Both the position numbers and the translations under genes were made by a program. This document shows, one piece after another, positions 1 through 5,298 of a stretch of DNA of 6,122 bases. How positions within the stretch are numbered: the stretch's first letter is position 1; each line of letters starts with the position of its first letter. The notes below the pieces were generated by a model that saw only the letters and a list, made by a program, of their open reading frames with translations, did no database searches and was not told where the DNA came from. Source of the DNA: Actinomycetota bacterium. GTDB lineage: Bacteria > Actinomycetota > Acidimicrobiia > Acidimicrobiales > JAFATL01. The stretch lies in assembly GCA_019243975.1 (NCBI GenBank), contig JAFATL010000218.1, forward strand, positions 1-6,122. Reading direction: 5' to 3'.

Positions 1-545
1 CCCCTGCCCAGCCGCCCGGTCCCGCCGCCGCCCATTTGCCCGGCATCTTCGGCAACAAGCGGGGCCGGTTGATCCTGCTCGTCTCGCTGCTGGCAGGCGC
101 GGCCATCCTCTACGGCGCCACTGCGTACTACACGACCAAGCGACCCGGGCGAACGATGACCGACCCGACGTTCGAGCGCGGCGCCGACGCCATCTGTGCC
201 CGCACGTTGCCCAAGCTGCGCGCCGTGCGCGACAAGAACCCGCCCGACCAGACCAGCAAGAAAGCGCTCAACGCGCTGGCCGACAAGGTCGACGACGTGA
301 GCACCAAGCTCACCGCCTTCGTCGCCGAGGTGCGCACGGTTCCCGTGCAGCCGCAGAACAAGGCGCAGGTGGACGCCTGGCTGCACCAGTGGGACGTCTA
401 CATCACGATCGGCCACCGCTACGCCGACGCCGTGCGCACGGGCAACGACAAGGCCTACTCGGCGGTCGCCAAACAGGGCGTGGCGCCGGTGAAGGCCATC
501 GGCAAGTTCGCGCGCGGCAACCACATCGACGCCTGCGTGCCCTAG
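1..545 (+). CDS. Membrane-anchored protein of unknown function, 5' end outside window
   Basis: I do not recognise a named family. The frame is open from the window edge. A TTG at 36 could start it, but no ribosome binding site precedes that codon, and the upstream codons read as a Pro/Ala-rich tail (PAQPPGPAAAH), so the true start is probably outside the window. Numbering from the TTG, a basic patch (NKRGR) is followed by one membrane segment at about residues 11-31. An outside, mostly helical, charged domain of about 130 residues follows. It has two cysteines, Cys54 in ADAICAR and Cys167 three residues from the end, which could form a disulfide closing the domain. The ADAICAR-like opening resembles many short actinobacterial envelope proteins, which is only a loose likeness. 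The next gene starts 12 bases after the stop, so the two may be cotranscribed. Reality of the gene is well supported by codon bias; function is unknown. Confidence 0.75.
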   Translation, partial: PAQPPGPAAAHLPGIFGNKRGRLILLVSLLAGAAILYGATAYYTTKRPGRTMTDPTFERGADAICARTLPKLRAVRDKNPPDQTSKKALNALADKVDDVSTKLTAFVAEVRTVPVQPQNKAQVDAWLHQWDVYITIGHRYADAVRTGNDKAYSAVAKQGVAPVKAIGKFARGNHIDACVP

Positions 546-557
546 GCACTCGCACCC

Positions 558-1199
558 ATGTCGTTCCTCGAGCTCCTGCAGTCGCCCGGCGTCGAGGAGG
601 TGCTGGAGGTCGGGAGTGCCTTCGGCATCATGGCGTTCCACGGCGGGCTGGAGGCGGGCACGGTCGAGGTTGCCCGCGAGGCGGCGGCGGCCACCGGCGC
701 GTCGCTCTACATGGTCGTGCAGCCGGCCGACCTGCACTGGCACGTGCCGTCGCACCGGGTCGACGCCGCCGAGTCGCCGGCGTTGGCGCGATTCCTCGAA
801 CACGTCGACGTCGCCATCGCCATCCATGGCTACGGGCGGCGGGGCCGGCCCGTCGACTTGCTCGTCGGGGGCGCGAACCGGACGCTGGCCGAGATCCTCG
901 GCCAGCACCTGCGCAGCCACCTGCCCGGCTACAAGGTGATCGACGACGTCGACCGCGTCCCGCCCGAGATGCGCGGCCTGCACCCCGACAACCCGGTCAA
1001 CCGCCCCGCCCACGGCGGCGTGCAACTCGAGCTCCCGCCCCGCATCCGGGGGTCCTGGCCGGCGACACCGACCTCACCGGCGCGCCCACCGACACCACAC
1101 CCGGGCATCGCCGCGGCCATCGCCGCGACGATCGGCGGCTACTCCGCCTCCGCGCCCACCTCGGTGTCGACGTCGAACGTGCCGCCGGCGCGCCAGTAG
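558..1199 (+). CDS. Poly-gamma-glutamate hydrolase family protein (YjqB/PF05908-like)
   Basis: Resembles the zinc-dependent poly-gamma-glutamate hydrolase family (phage PghP, Bacillus YjqB; formerly DUF867), whose characterised members cut the gamma-glutamyl bonds of poly-gamma-glutamate. Visible signatures are FHGGLEAGT at residues 27-35 (His28 and Glu32, the likely first two metal ligands), the IAIHGYG stretch with His90 (likely third ligand), VGGANR at 103-108, and the GVQLELPPRIR strand at 154-164. The length of 213 residues fits the family. No signal peptide is seen, so it is probably cytosolic; the true substrate here is unknown. The ATG lies 12 bases after the upstream stop without a clear Shine-Dalgarno sequence. 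Residues about 166-182 (bases 1053-1103) are in the wrong codon phase by third-position bias, as if two compensating frameshifts were present. The last 61 bases overlap the convergent regulator gene. Family assignment is confident, activity less so. Confidence 0.85.
   Translation: MSFLELLQSPGVEEVLEVGSAFGIMAFHGGLEAGTVEVAREAAAATGASLYMVVQPADLHWHVPSHRVDAAESPALARFLEHVDVAIAIHGYGRRGRPVDLLVGGANRTLAEILGQHLRSHLPGYKVIDDVDRVPPEMRGLHPDNPVNRPAHGGVQLELPPRIRGSWPATPTSPARPPTPHPGIAAAIAATIGGYSASAPTSVSTSNVPPARQ
1050..1105 (+). other. Codon-phase anomaly: probable paired compensating frameshifts
   Basis: Within the hydrolase gene, the annotated frame gives a Pro-rich stretch with five A-ending codons among 17 and almost all C/G second positions. 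The frame starting at 1052 gives 17 of 18 codons ending in G or C and a more protein-like sequence (VLAGDTDLTGAPTDTTPG). The original frame regains strong G/C third positions from 1104 onward (GIAAAIAATIGGY). The shift points coincide with a run of five G at 1048-1052 and a CCCGGG at 1100-1105. Adding one base at the first and removing one at the second would join the good segments. This may be a pair of assembly errors or a real double indel. Confidence 0.6.
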
Positions 1200-1711
1200 A
1201 AGCCGTCCCGGCGCTCGAGGAAGCCCTCCTCCACGAGGAAGCGGCGCATCGTCGCCACGTCGGGATGGAACACCGACAGCATCGAGTTCACCTGCGCTTC
1301 CGGGTAGATGCTGCCGGGCTCGAACAGCGCGGCCAGATAGTCGAGCACCACGGTGCGCTTCTGCGCGTTCATCGGCAGCGCCGTGATGCGACCGTCGTCC
1401 CAGAAGTTGCGCAGCACGGCGGCCTGCTCGGGCGTGGCCCCGCGGTCCTCGGGTGTGATCAGCGGCCGCATGGCGCCGACATCGCGCGCGGCACTGCCGA
1501 ACGCGTCGATGCGGACGCTCAGATCGTCGGCCACCAGCCCCGCCGCCTTGAGCCGATCGAGCGCGCGTTCGACGTCGCGGGCGGCCAACCCGGTCCGTTC
1601 GGCGACGCCGTCGACCCCCGTCGCGCCCAGCACCAACGCCGCGAATACCTGCAAGCGCCGCGTGTCAGCCAGGGCCGCCAAGACGCCTCCGGGGTGCCCA
1701 TGGTCAGTCAC
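1139..1711 (-). CDS. Winged-helix DNA-binding regulator with DUF2087 domain
   Basis: A 190-residue probable transcription factor. Residues about 9-65 look like an ArsR-type winged helix-turn-helix (LAALADTRRLQVFAALV, then a recognition-helix region around ARDVERALDRLKAAGLV). Residues about 100-173 match DUF2087 (PF09860): FWDDGRITALP, a KR-x-VVLDYLA helix, then FEPG-x-Y-x-E-x-x-VN and a DVATMRRFLVEEGFL helix ending in GFYWR. The ligand of DUF2087 is not known to me. The GTG start at 1711 is chosen because the frame opens there and the ATG at 1701 is out of frame. No Shine-Dalgarno precedes it, but a -10-like TACCCT ends 8 bases upstream, which fits a leaderless message. It is divergent from the 72-residue gene and may control it; this is inference. 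Its 3' end overlaps the convergent hydrolase gene by 61 bases. Domain calls are confident. Confidence 0.88.
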   Translation of the reverse strand: MTDHGHPGGVLAALADTRRLQVFAALVLGATGVDGVAERTGLAARDVERALDRLKAAGLVADDLSVRIDAFGSAARDVGAMRPLITPEDRGATPEQAAVLRNFWDDGRITALPMNAQKRTVVLDYLAALFEPGSIYPEAQVNSMLSVFHPDVATMRRFLVEEGFLERRDGFYWRAGGTFDVDTEVGAEAE

Positions 1712-1729
1712 GGTTCACAAGGGTAGAGT
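1701..1729 (+). promoter_or_regulatory. Putative promoter of the 72-residue protein gene
   Basis: TGGTCA (1701-1706) and TAGAGT (1724-1729) are spaced by 17 bases. The -10 overlaps the opposite-strand -10 (1720-1725) by two bases, so the two polymerases would compete. The predicted transcript start is near 1736, giving a leader of about 36 bases. The -35 element lies inside the first codons of the divergent regulator gene. Assigned by eye. Confidence 0.45.
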
Positions 1730-1748
1730 CGGCAGCACGCCCTCCCAA
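1720..1748 (-). promoter_or_regulatory. Putative promoter of the DUF2087 regulator gene
   Basis: Reading the minus strand, TTGGGA (1748-1743) and TACCCT (1725-1720) are separated by 17 bases, close to sigma-70 consensus spacing. The predicted transcript start is near 1713, only about 2 bases before the GTG at 1711, so the mRNA would be essentially leaderless, as is common in actinobacteria. Assigned by eye. Confidence 0.5.
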
Positions 1749-1757
1749 CCCAAAAAC

Positions 1758-1765
1758 AAGGGGGA
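1758..1765 (+). promoter_or_regulatory. Ribosome binding site AAGGGGGA
   Basis: A purine-rich Shine-Dalgarno sequence ends 6 bases before GTG 1772 but directly abuts the TTG at 1766. It therefore favours the GTG as the start of the 72-residue protein. Confidence 0.6.
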
Positions 1766-1771
1766 TTGCCC

Positions 1772-1990
1772 GTGACGCTGGCCGAGGTGATCGACGACCA
1801 CTTCCTGGCGAAGTACCGGACCCTGCTCGACGCCGAAGATGCTGCCTTCGACGAGCTCGAGCACGCGTTCGAGGAGGGCGACCGCGCCCACTTCGAAGCC
1901 GATTTGAGCGCCTGGAAGCAGGCCATCGAGCGCAAGCTGGCCTATCTCCAGCGCCTCGGCGTCAGCGTCACCTCCGTCGCCATCGGCTGA
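1772..1990 (+). CDS. Small acidic helical protein, unknown function
   Basis: I do not recognise a family. From GTG 1772 it encodes 72 residues (MTLAEVIDDHF...), cytosolic, without cysteine, signal peptide or membrane segment. It is rich in Glu, Asp, Ala and Leu in a heptad-like pattern (for example EDAAFDELEHAFEEGD and AFEADL-type helices, ending with an ERKLAYLQRLGV helix), suggesting a short antiparallel helical hairpin or coiled coil. The start is chosen from the AAGGGGGA site; a TTG two codons earlier is less likely. It is divergent from the DUF2087 regulator with overlapping promoters, so it is a candidate target of that regulator. It is followed by a 124-base gap before the next gene. 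Codon bias and a good ribosome site support a real gene. Confidence 0.7.
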   Translation: MTLAEVIDDHFLAKYRTLLDAEDAAFDELEHAFEEGDRAHFEADLSAWKQAIERKLAYLQRLGVSVTSVAIG

Positions 1991-1998
1991 TCCAGCCG
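1984..1998 (+). terminator. Short GC hairpin over the stop codon, weak terminator candidate
   Basis: CGGCTG and CAGCCG form a perfect 6-base-pair stem with a 3-base loop, and the TGA stop of the 72-residue gene lies within it. No U-run follows. A third CGGCTG at 2020-2025 could pair with the same CAGCCG arm instead, giving two exclusive stems. The stem is short enough to occur by chance in GC-rich DNA. Confidence 0.25.
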
Positions 1999-2083
1999 TC
2001 GTAACAGCGCAGGCCACCGCGGCTGACGACCGCGTACTGAAATCGGCGCGCTGACCCCGGCATTGCACGTACAGGGCTTCAAC

Positions 2084-2119
2084 GAGGAGGCCCGCATGCC
2101 GAGGAGTACTGCGAATGCC
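2084..2119 (+). repeat. Tandem near-copies of a ribosome site plus ATG
   Basis: Two adjacent segments, 2084-2100 and 2101-2119, each begin with GAGGAG and end with ATGCC. The first places an ATG at 2096, five bases after GAGGAGG. The second places an ATG at 2115, eight bases after GAGGAG. The two ATGs are in different frames. Only the 2115 frame yields a signal peptide and the conserved C-terminal domain, so it is taken as the true start. Confidence 0.6.
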
Positions 2120-2882
2120 GCGTTTCCGTTTCCCGTTCAAGCTGCCCGTCAACGTCGCCGCCACGGCCGCCGCCCTGGTGATCGGGGCCACGTCGGCGGC
2201 CGCCGCCGGCCACATGGTCCTGACGGCCGACACCCACCCGGCTGCCACCGCTGACGCGCCGGGCAGCCCTGGCGGGGGTGAGCACGGGCCGGGCACGACG
2301 CCGACCACCGTCCACCGCGAGAAGAAGACCGAGCCGCAGCCGGCCACGTCGACCACGGCCAAGCCGACGACGCCGACTACGGCGCCGCCCAGCGGCGACC
2401 ACCACGAGCCGCCCACCACCGGACCGACCACCGCGACGACGGTGAAGCCGGCCGATCATCACGAGCCGTACCCGACCACGTCGACCACCCGGCCGCCGGA
2501 GACGCACGAGCCGAACCCGACCACGTCGACCACGGTCAAGCCCACCACGCCCACCACTGCGCCCCCTTCGAGCACGTCGGTGCTGTCGATGGACTGCCGC
2601 ACGGGCTCGATCGACGGCACGCCGAGCGCGTACTGCTGGTGGTCGAAGAGCACCTCGACCCGCTTTCACCACTACCGCCTCACGCGCGAAGTGGTGGGCA
2701 CCCCCCGGCAGGAGATCTTCACCACCACCAGCGAGGTCACGACCGAGTACCTCGACAAGGGTCTGCAGCCGGGCGCCAACTACTCGTACATCGTCGAGGC
2801 GTACGACGCGGACGGGAACCTGATCGCCCGCAGCCAGCCCGTGCACCTCACCTGCTGCGACGCGGCGTTCCCGACGAAGTGA
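2115..2882 (+). CDS. Secreted Thr/Pro-rich protein with C-terminal Fn3-like Cys domain
   Basis: A 255-residue exported protein. A basic start (MPRFRFPFKLP) and a hydrophobic stretch to about residue 31 (AATAAALVIGATSAAAA) form a signal peptide or signal anchor. Residues about 40-155 are a disordered Thr/Pro linker with repeated HEP and TSTT-KPTTPTTAPPS units, a likely wall-spanning and possibly O-glycosylated stalk. Residues about 157-248 form a compact domain with beta-rich, fibronectin-III-like features (GANYSYIVEAYDADGN) and cysteines 161, 174, 247 and 248. This domain is paralogous to the end of the membrane protein two genes downstream (3492-4349), sharing YRL-x-RE, GT-x-R, IFT and the GANY...EA-x-DA-x-GN...IAR pattern. 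The ATG is preceded by GAGGAG at 8 bases. The sigma factor gene begins 10 bases after its stop, so the three genes probably form one operon. The Fn3 label is by pattern only. Its job is unknown; a ligand-binding or co-sensor role is inference. Confidence 0.82.
   Translation: MPRFRFPFKLPVNVAATAAALVIGATSAAAAGHMVLTADTHPAATADAPGSPGGGEHGPGTTPTTVHREKKTEPQPATSTTAKPTTPTTAPPSGDHHEPPTTGPTTATTVKPADHHEPYPTTSTTRPPETHEPNPTTSTTVKPTTPTTAPPSSTSVLSMDCRTGSIDGTPSAYCWWSKSTSTRFHHYRLTREVVGTPRQEIFTTTSEVTTEYLDKGLQPGANYSYIVEAYDADGNLIARSQPVHLTCCDAAFPTK
2344..2567 (+). repeat. Degenerate repeats coding the Thr/Pro linker
   Basis: Two 47-base copies at 2344-2390 and 2521-2567 encode almost the same peptide (TSTT-A/V-KPTTPTTAPP). 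They differ mainly at third codon positions, which implies selection on the peptide. Between them, a 29-base unit at 2460-2488 recurs at 2505-2533 with one mismatch, a 45-base (15-codon) period coding HEP-Y/N-PTTSTT. The array is in frame, so copy changes would alter stalk length without breaking the gene. Confidence 0.75.
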
Positions 2883-2892
2883 TGCCGATCGC

Positions 2893-3495
2893 GTGACGCT
2901 GACCGTCTCCGCCATGACGCAGGTCGACGATGACGTCGACGAACGCGCCTTGGCGGAGGCGGCGCGCACGTCGCCGGACGCGTTCGGCGAGCTGTACCAG
3001 CGCTACGTGCGTCGCGTGTACGGCTTCGCGTACCGGCGGTCGGGCTCGCGCGAGGTGGCGGAGGAAGTCACGTCGGCCACCTTCGAACGGGCGTGGCGCG
3101 CCATGCCGTCGTTCGAGTGGAAGGGCCGGGGGTTCTCGGCATGGCTCTTCGCCATCGCCGCGCGCGAGCTGGCGGCTTGGTACCGGCGCAGCTCGCGCGC
3201 CGACCAACCGCGGGTGCAGCGGGCACTGCACCTGCTCGCCCTGTCGACCGTTCCCGACTGTCAAGACGACAGCGCGCCGACGGGGCCGGCCGAAACGGCC
3301 GCGCTGCGGCGGGCGCTGCTGTCGATCAAGCCTCGGTACCAGGAAGTGATCTCACTGCGGCACCTCGTCGGGCTGGGGCCCGAGGAGGCGGCGGAAGCCA
3401 TGGGTTGTTCGAAAGCGGTGTTGGCCGTGACCCTGCACCGGGCCATGACCGCACTGCGAAAGGTGCTCAGCGAAATGGAGGGGAGCACCGCATGA
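2893..3495 (+). CDS. ECF-type RNA polymerase sigma factor
   Basis: A 200-residue sigma-70 family protein with only regions 2 and 4, as in extracytoplasmic-function sigmas, which direct RNA polymerase to a small promoter set. Region 2 spans about 27-103: DAFGELYQRYVRRVYGFAYRR, then EVAEEVTSATFERAW and the -10-binding FSAWLFAIAARELAAWYRR. Region 4 spans about 134-192: RRALLSIKPRYQEVISLRHL followed by the helix-turn-helix GLGPEEAAEAMGCSKAVLAVTLHRAM. The usual GTVKSRLHRAR-type recognition helix is altered to KAVLAVTLHRAM. The GTG at 2893, 10 bases after the upstream stop, is the first in-frame start; ATG 2914 (residue 8) is an alternative, and neither has a strong ribosome site, so coupling to the preceding gene is likely. 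Its stop overlaps the start of the membrane protein that probably controls it. Family assignment is firm; target promoters are unknown. Confidence 0.92.
   Translation: MTLTVSAMTQVDDDVDERALAEAARTSPDAFGELYQRYVRRVYGFAYRRSGSREVAEEVTSATFERAWRAMPSFEWKGRGFSAWLFAIAARELAAWYRRSSRADQPRVQRALHLLALSTVPDCQDDSAPTGPAETAALRRALLSIKPRYQEVISLRHLVGLGPEEAAEAMGCSKAVLAVTLHRAMTALRKVLSEMEGSTA
3477..3485 (+). promoter_or_regulatory. Strong ribosome binding site GGAGGGGAG
   Basis: This site lies inside the last codons of the sigma gene, 6 bases before ATG 3492. That ATG overlaps the sigma stop as ATGA. It fixes the start of the membrane partner and indicates translational coupling, which suits a fixed sigma to anti-sigma ratio. 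Confidence 0.75.
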
Positions 3496-4349
3496 GACAC
3501 ACACAACTGGTCGACCGGCTCCACGCGCTGGGGCAGGACAACGACCCGGGGCCCGATCCCGCCTTTGTGGCGCGCCTGGGGGCGGAACTGCACCAGCTCG
3601 AGCAGGTACCGGTGCTGCAGGAGCGCCGCCCGCGGGTGCACCACCGTGGGTTGGGCGGGATGTCGTGGTTGCGCGTGCTCGCCATGGCGGTACCCGCCGG
3701 CGCCGTCGCCTTGGCCGCCGCGTTCGTGGCGCTCCGGCCCGCACCCGATCACCCGCGCCACGTACGCACGGCGGACACCCCGGGCGTGAGCACGCCCGCA
3801 CCTGACGTCGACCAGCCGTCGGCCGGGGAACGGAACGCGCCGGCCGCGACCGCGCCCGGCGGGCAGACCGCGCCGGCGACAGGCGACGGACACGCCACCA
3901 CCAGAGGTACGGCCAGTGCGCCGGCGACGACGACCACCGTCGAACCGATGCGCCACCTGGTCGTGCCGGCGCCAACCGACCAGAGCCCGCAGACGACCGT
4001 CGCTCCCGCCACGCGGCCCGAGCCCAGCACGTCGACGACCGCGCTCACCACCACGACCACGGCGCCGGCTTCGCTCTCGCTGCACTGCGCGGCCGGTACC
4101 GACGGCGGCTCCCTGGCCGTGACCTGCACGTGGTCGGCAACAACGTCGTCGGCCTTCAAGGGCTACCGCCTCAGCCGCGAGCAGCCCGGTACCAACCGCG
4201 TCGTGATCTTCACGAGCGACAACCGGGCCACGACCGCCTACGCCGACCACGGCGTGCAGACGGGCGCGAACTACTACTACCTGATCGAGGCGCTCGACGC
4301 GTCGGGCAACGTCATCGCCCGCGGCGCCACCAACTTCGCCTGCTGCTAG
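3492..4349 (+). CDS. Putative sigma-regulating membrane protein with Fn3-like sensor end
   Basis: A 285-residue single-pass protein translationally coupled to the sigma gene (ATGA overlap, strong ribosome site). Residues 1-57 are a short cytosolic part (TQLVDRLHALGQ, then PDPAFVARLGAELHQLEQ), placed where an anti-sigma domain would sit. It has no cysteine and no HxxxCxxC zinc anti-sigma motif. One membrane segment lies at about 58-81 (LRVLAMAVPAGAVALAAAFVAL). Residues about 85-193 are an Ala/Thr/Pro linker with TTTT runs. Residues about 194-285 are an Fn3-like domain with Cys199, Cys212, Cys284 and Cys285, the last two being the final residues. This domain is about half identical to that of the secreted protein at 2115-2882, with the same C-x12-C spacing. 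The role as regulator of the adjacent sigma is inferred from position and topology; it could instead be an envelope protein that is simply in the operon. Confidence 0.82.
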   Translation: MRHTQLVDRLHALGQDNDPGPDPAFVARLGAELHQLEQVPVLQERRPRVHHRGLGGMSWLRVLAMAVPAGAVALAAAFVALRPAPDHPRHVRTADTPGVSTPAPDVDQPSAGERNAPAATAPGGQTAPATGDGHATTRGTASAPATTTTVEPMRHLVVPAPTDQSPQTTVAPATRPEPSTSTTALTTTTTAPASLSLHCAAGTDGGSLAVTCTWSATTSSAFKGYRLSREQPGTNRVVIFTSDNRATTAYADHGVQTGANYYYLIEALDASGNVIARGATNFACC

Positions 4350-4355
4350 TGCCGC

Positions 4356-5285
4356 TTACAGGAACGAGTCGACGTCGGCCTGCTTGGTCCGCACGGCCTC
4401 GGCGGCGGTGCGCAGCGCCTCCAGCTCGTCGTCGGCCAGCGGCAGCTCGACGATGCCAGCGATTCCGCCCCGGCCGAGCCGCGCCGGCACGCCCAGGTAC
4501 ACGTCCTTGATCCCGTACTGGCCTTCGACCCACGCGCACACCGGCATGACGTCGCCCGAGTCCTGCACGACGGCCTCGACCATCTTGGCGGCGGCCGACG
4601 AGGGCGCGTAGTACGCCGAACCGGTCTTGAGCAGGCCGACGATCTCGGCTCCGCCGTCGCGCGTCTTCTGCACGATCTCGTCGATCTGGCCCTGGTCGAG
4701 CACGTCGCGCAGCGGCTTGTCGCCCACCTTCACCAGCGACGGCACCGGCACCATCGTCTCGCCGTGCGAGCCGAGCGTGATGGCCTCGACCTCGAGCGGC
4801 GACACGCCGGTGGCCTCGCTCACGAAGTGCTTGAAGCGGGCGGTGTCGAGCATGCCGGCCTGGCCGATGATCCGCTCCTTGGGCAGGCCCGACACCTTGG
4901 CGCACAGGGCGGTCATCTCGTCGAGCGGGTTGGACACCACGATGAACACGGCATCCGGGGAGGTCGCCATGAGCTGGCGGGTGACGTCGCCCACGATCTT
5001 GGCGTTGACCTCGATGAGGTCCATGCGGCTCATGCCCGGCTTGCGGGGCAGGCCGGCGGTGATCACGCACACGTCGGAGCCGGCGGTAACGGCGTAGTCG
5101 TTGCTGCCGACGATGCGAGTGGTGAACCCCTCGATCGGGCGGCTCTGCATCATGTCGAGCGCCAGCCCCTGGGGCTTGCCCTCGATGATGTCGACCATGG
5201 TGACCTCGTCCGCGTACCCCGCCTCGGCGATGCGCTGGACCGTGGTCGACCCGTAGAAACCGGCTCCGACAACCGTGATCTTCAT
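4356..5285 (-). CDS. mdh: NAD-dependent malate dehydrogenase (LDH-like type)
   Basis: Interconverts malate and oxaloacetate with NAD in the cytosolic TCA cycle. From ATG 5285 it is 309 residues, the usual length for the LDH-like bacterial malate dehydrogenases. The Rossmann motif GAGFYGS is at 7-13, with Asp32 at the end of the second strand binding the NAD ribose. The substrate loop AGLPRKPGMSR (77-87) carries Arg81 and Arg87; Arg81 is the expected malate-specifying position rather than the Gln of lactate dehydrogenases. Asn119 is in VVSNPLDE, Asp147 and Arg150 are in GMLDTARF, and the catalytic His174 is in LGSHGETMV. The common GAGNVG is GAGFYG here. An in-frame TTG six codons upstream (5303) is rejected because MKITVVGAG is the normal family start. 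It converges on the membrane protein gene with 6 bases between stops, leaving no room for a separate terminator. The message looks leaderless. Confidence 0.95.
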   Translation of the reverse strand: MKITVVGAGFYGSTTVQRIAEAGYADEVTMVDIIEGKPQGLALDMMQSRPIEGFTTRIVGSNDYAVTAGSDVCVITAGLPRKPGMSRMDLIEVNAKIVGDVTRQLMATSPDAVFIVVSNPLDEMTALCAKVSGLPKERIIGQAGMLDTARFKHFVSEATGVSPLEVEAITLGSHGETMVPVPSLVKVGDKPLRDVLDQGQIDEIVQKTRDGGAEIVGLLKTGSAYYAPSSAAAKMVEAVVQDSGDVMPVCAWVEGQYGIKDVYLGVPARLGRGGIAGIVELPLADDELEALRTAAEAVRTKQADVDSFL

Positions 5286-5292
5286 GGTCGGG

Positions 5293-5298
5293 ACACTA
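5293..5298 (-). promoter_or_regulatory. Putative -10 element of a leaderless mdh promoter
   Basis: On the minus strand, TAGTGT ends 7 bases before the mdh ATG. This puts the predicted transcript start at or one base before the start codon. There is no Shine-Dalgarno sequence before the ATG, which agrees with leaderless translation. No convincing -35 was found at 16-18 bases. Confidence 0.45.

Noticed and set aside
389..1726. 445-residue plus-strand frame spanning two genes
   Set aside because: Arg/Gly/Ala-rich shadow of the hydrolase and the antisense of the DUF2087 gene; no domain. Only its short part at 1052-1105 has real-looking codon phase.
2815..2844. GGAACC...CGTG resembling an ECF promoter before the sigma gene
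   Set aside because: It lies in codons for the conserved DGNLIAR segment of the Fn3-like domain, so the bases are explained by coding.
2079..2969. 296-residue minus-strand frame
   Set aside because: Arg/Gly/Val-rich antisense of the Thr/Pro linker gene; no recognisable domain and poor codon phase.
3093..3491. Upstream extension of the membrane protein frame
   Set aside because: Lies out of frame inside the sigma gene; the strong ribosome site and ATGA overlap fix the start at 3492.
3261..4250. 329-residue minus-strand frame
   Set aside because: Antisense shadow of the sigma gene's end and the membrane protein; low-complexity Gly/Arg composition.
4350..4355. Bidirectional terminator between the convergent stops
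   Set aside because: Only 6 bases separate the stops, and I saw no clear hairpin with a U-run across them.
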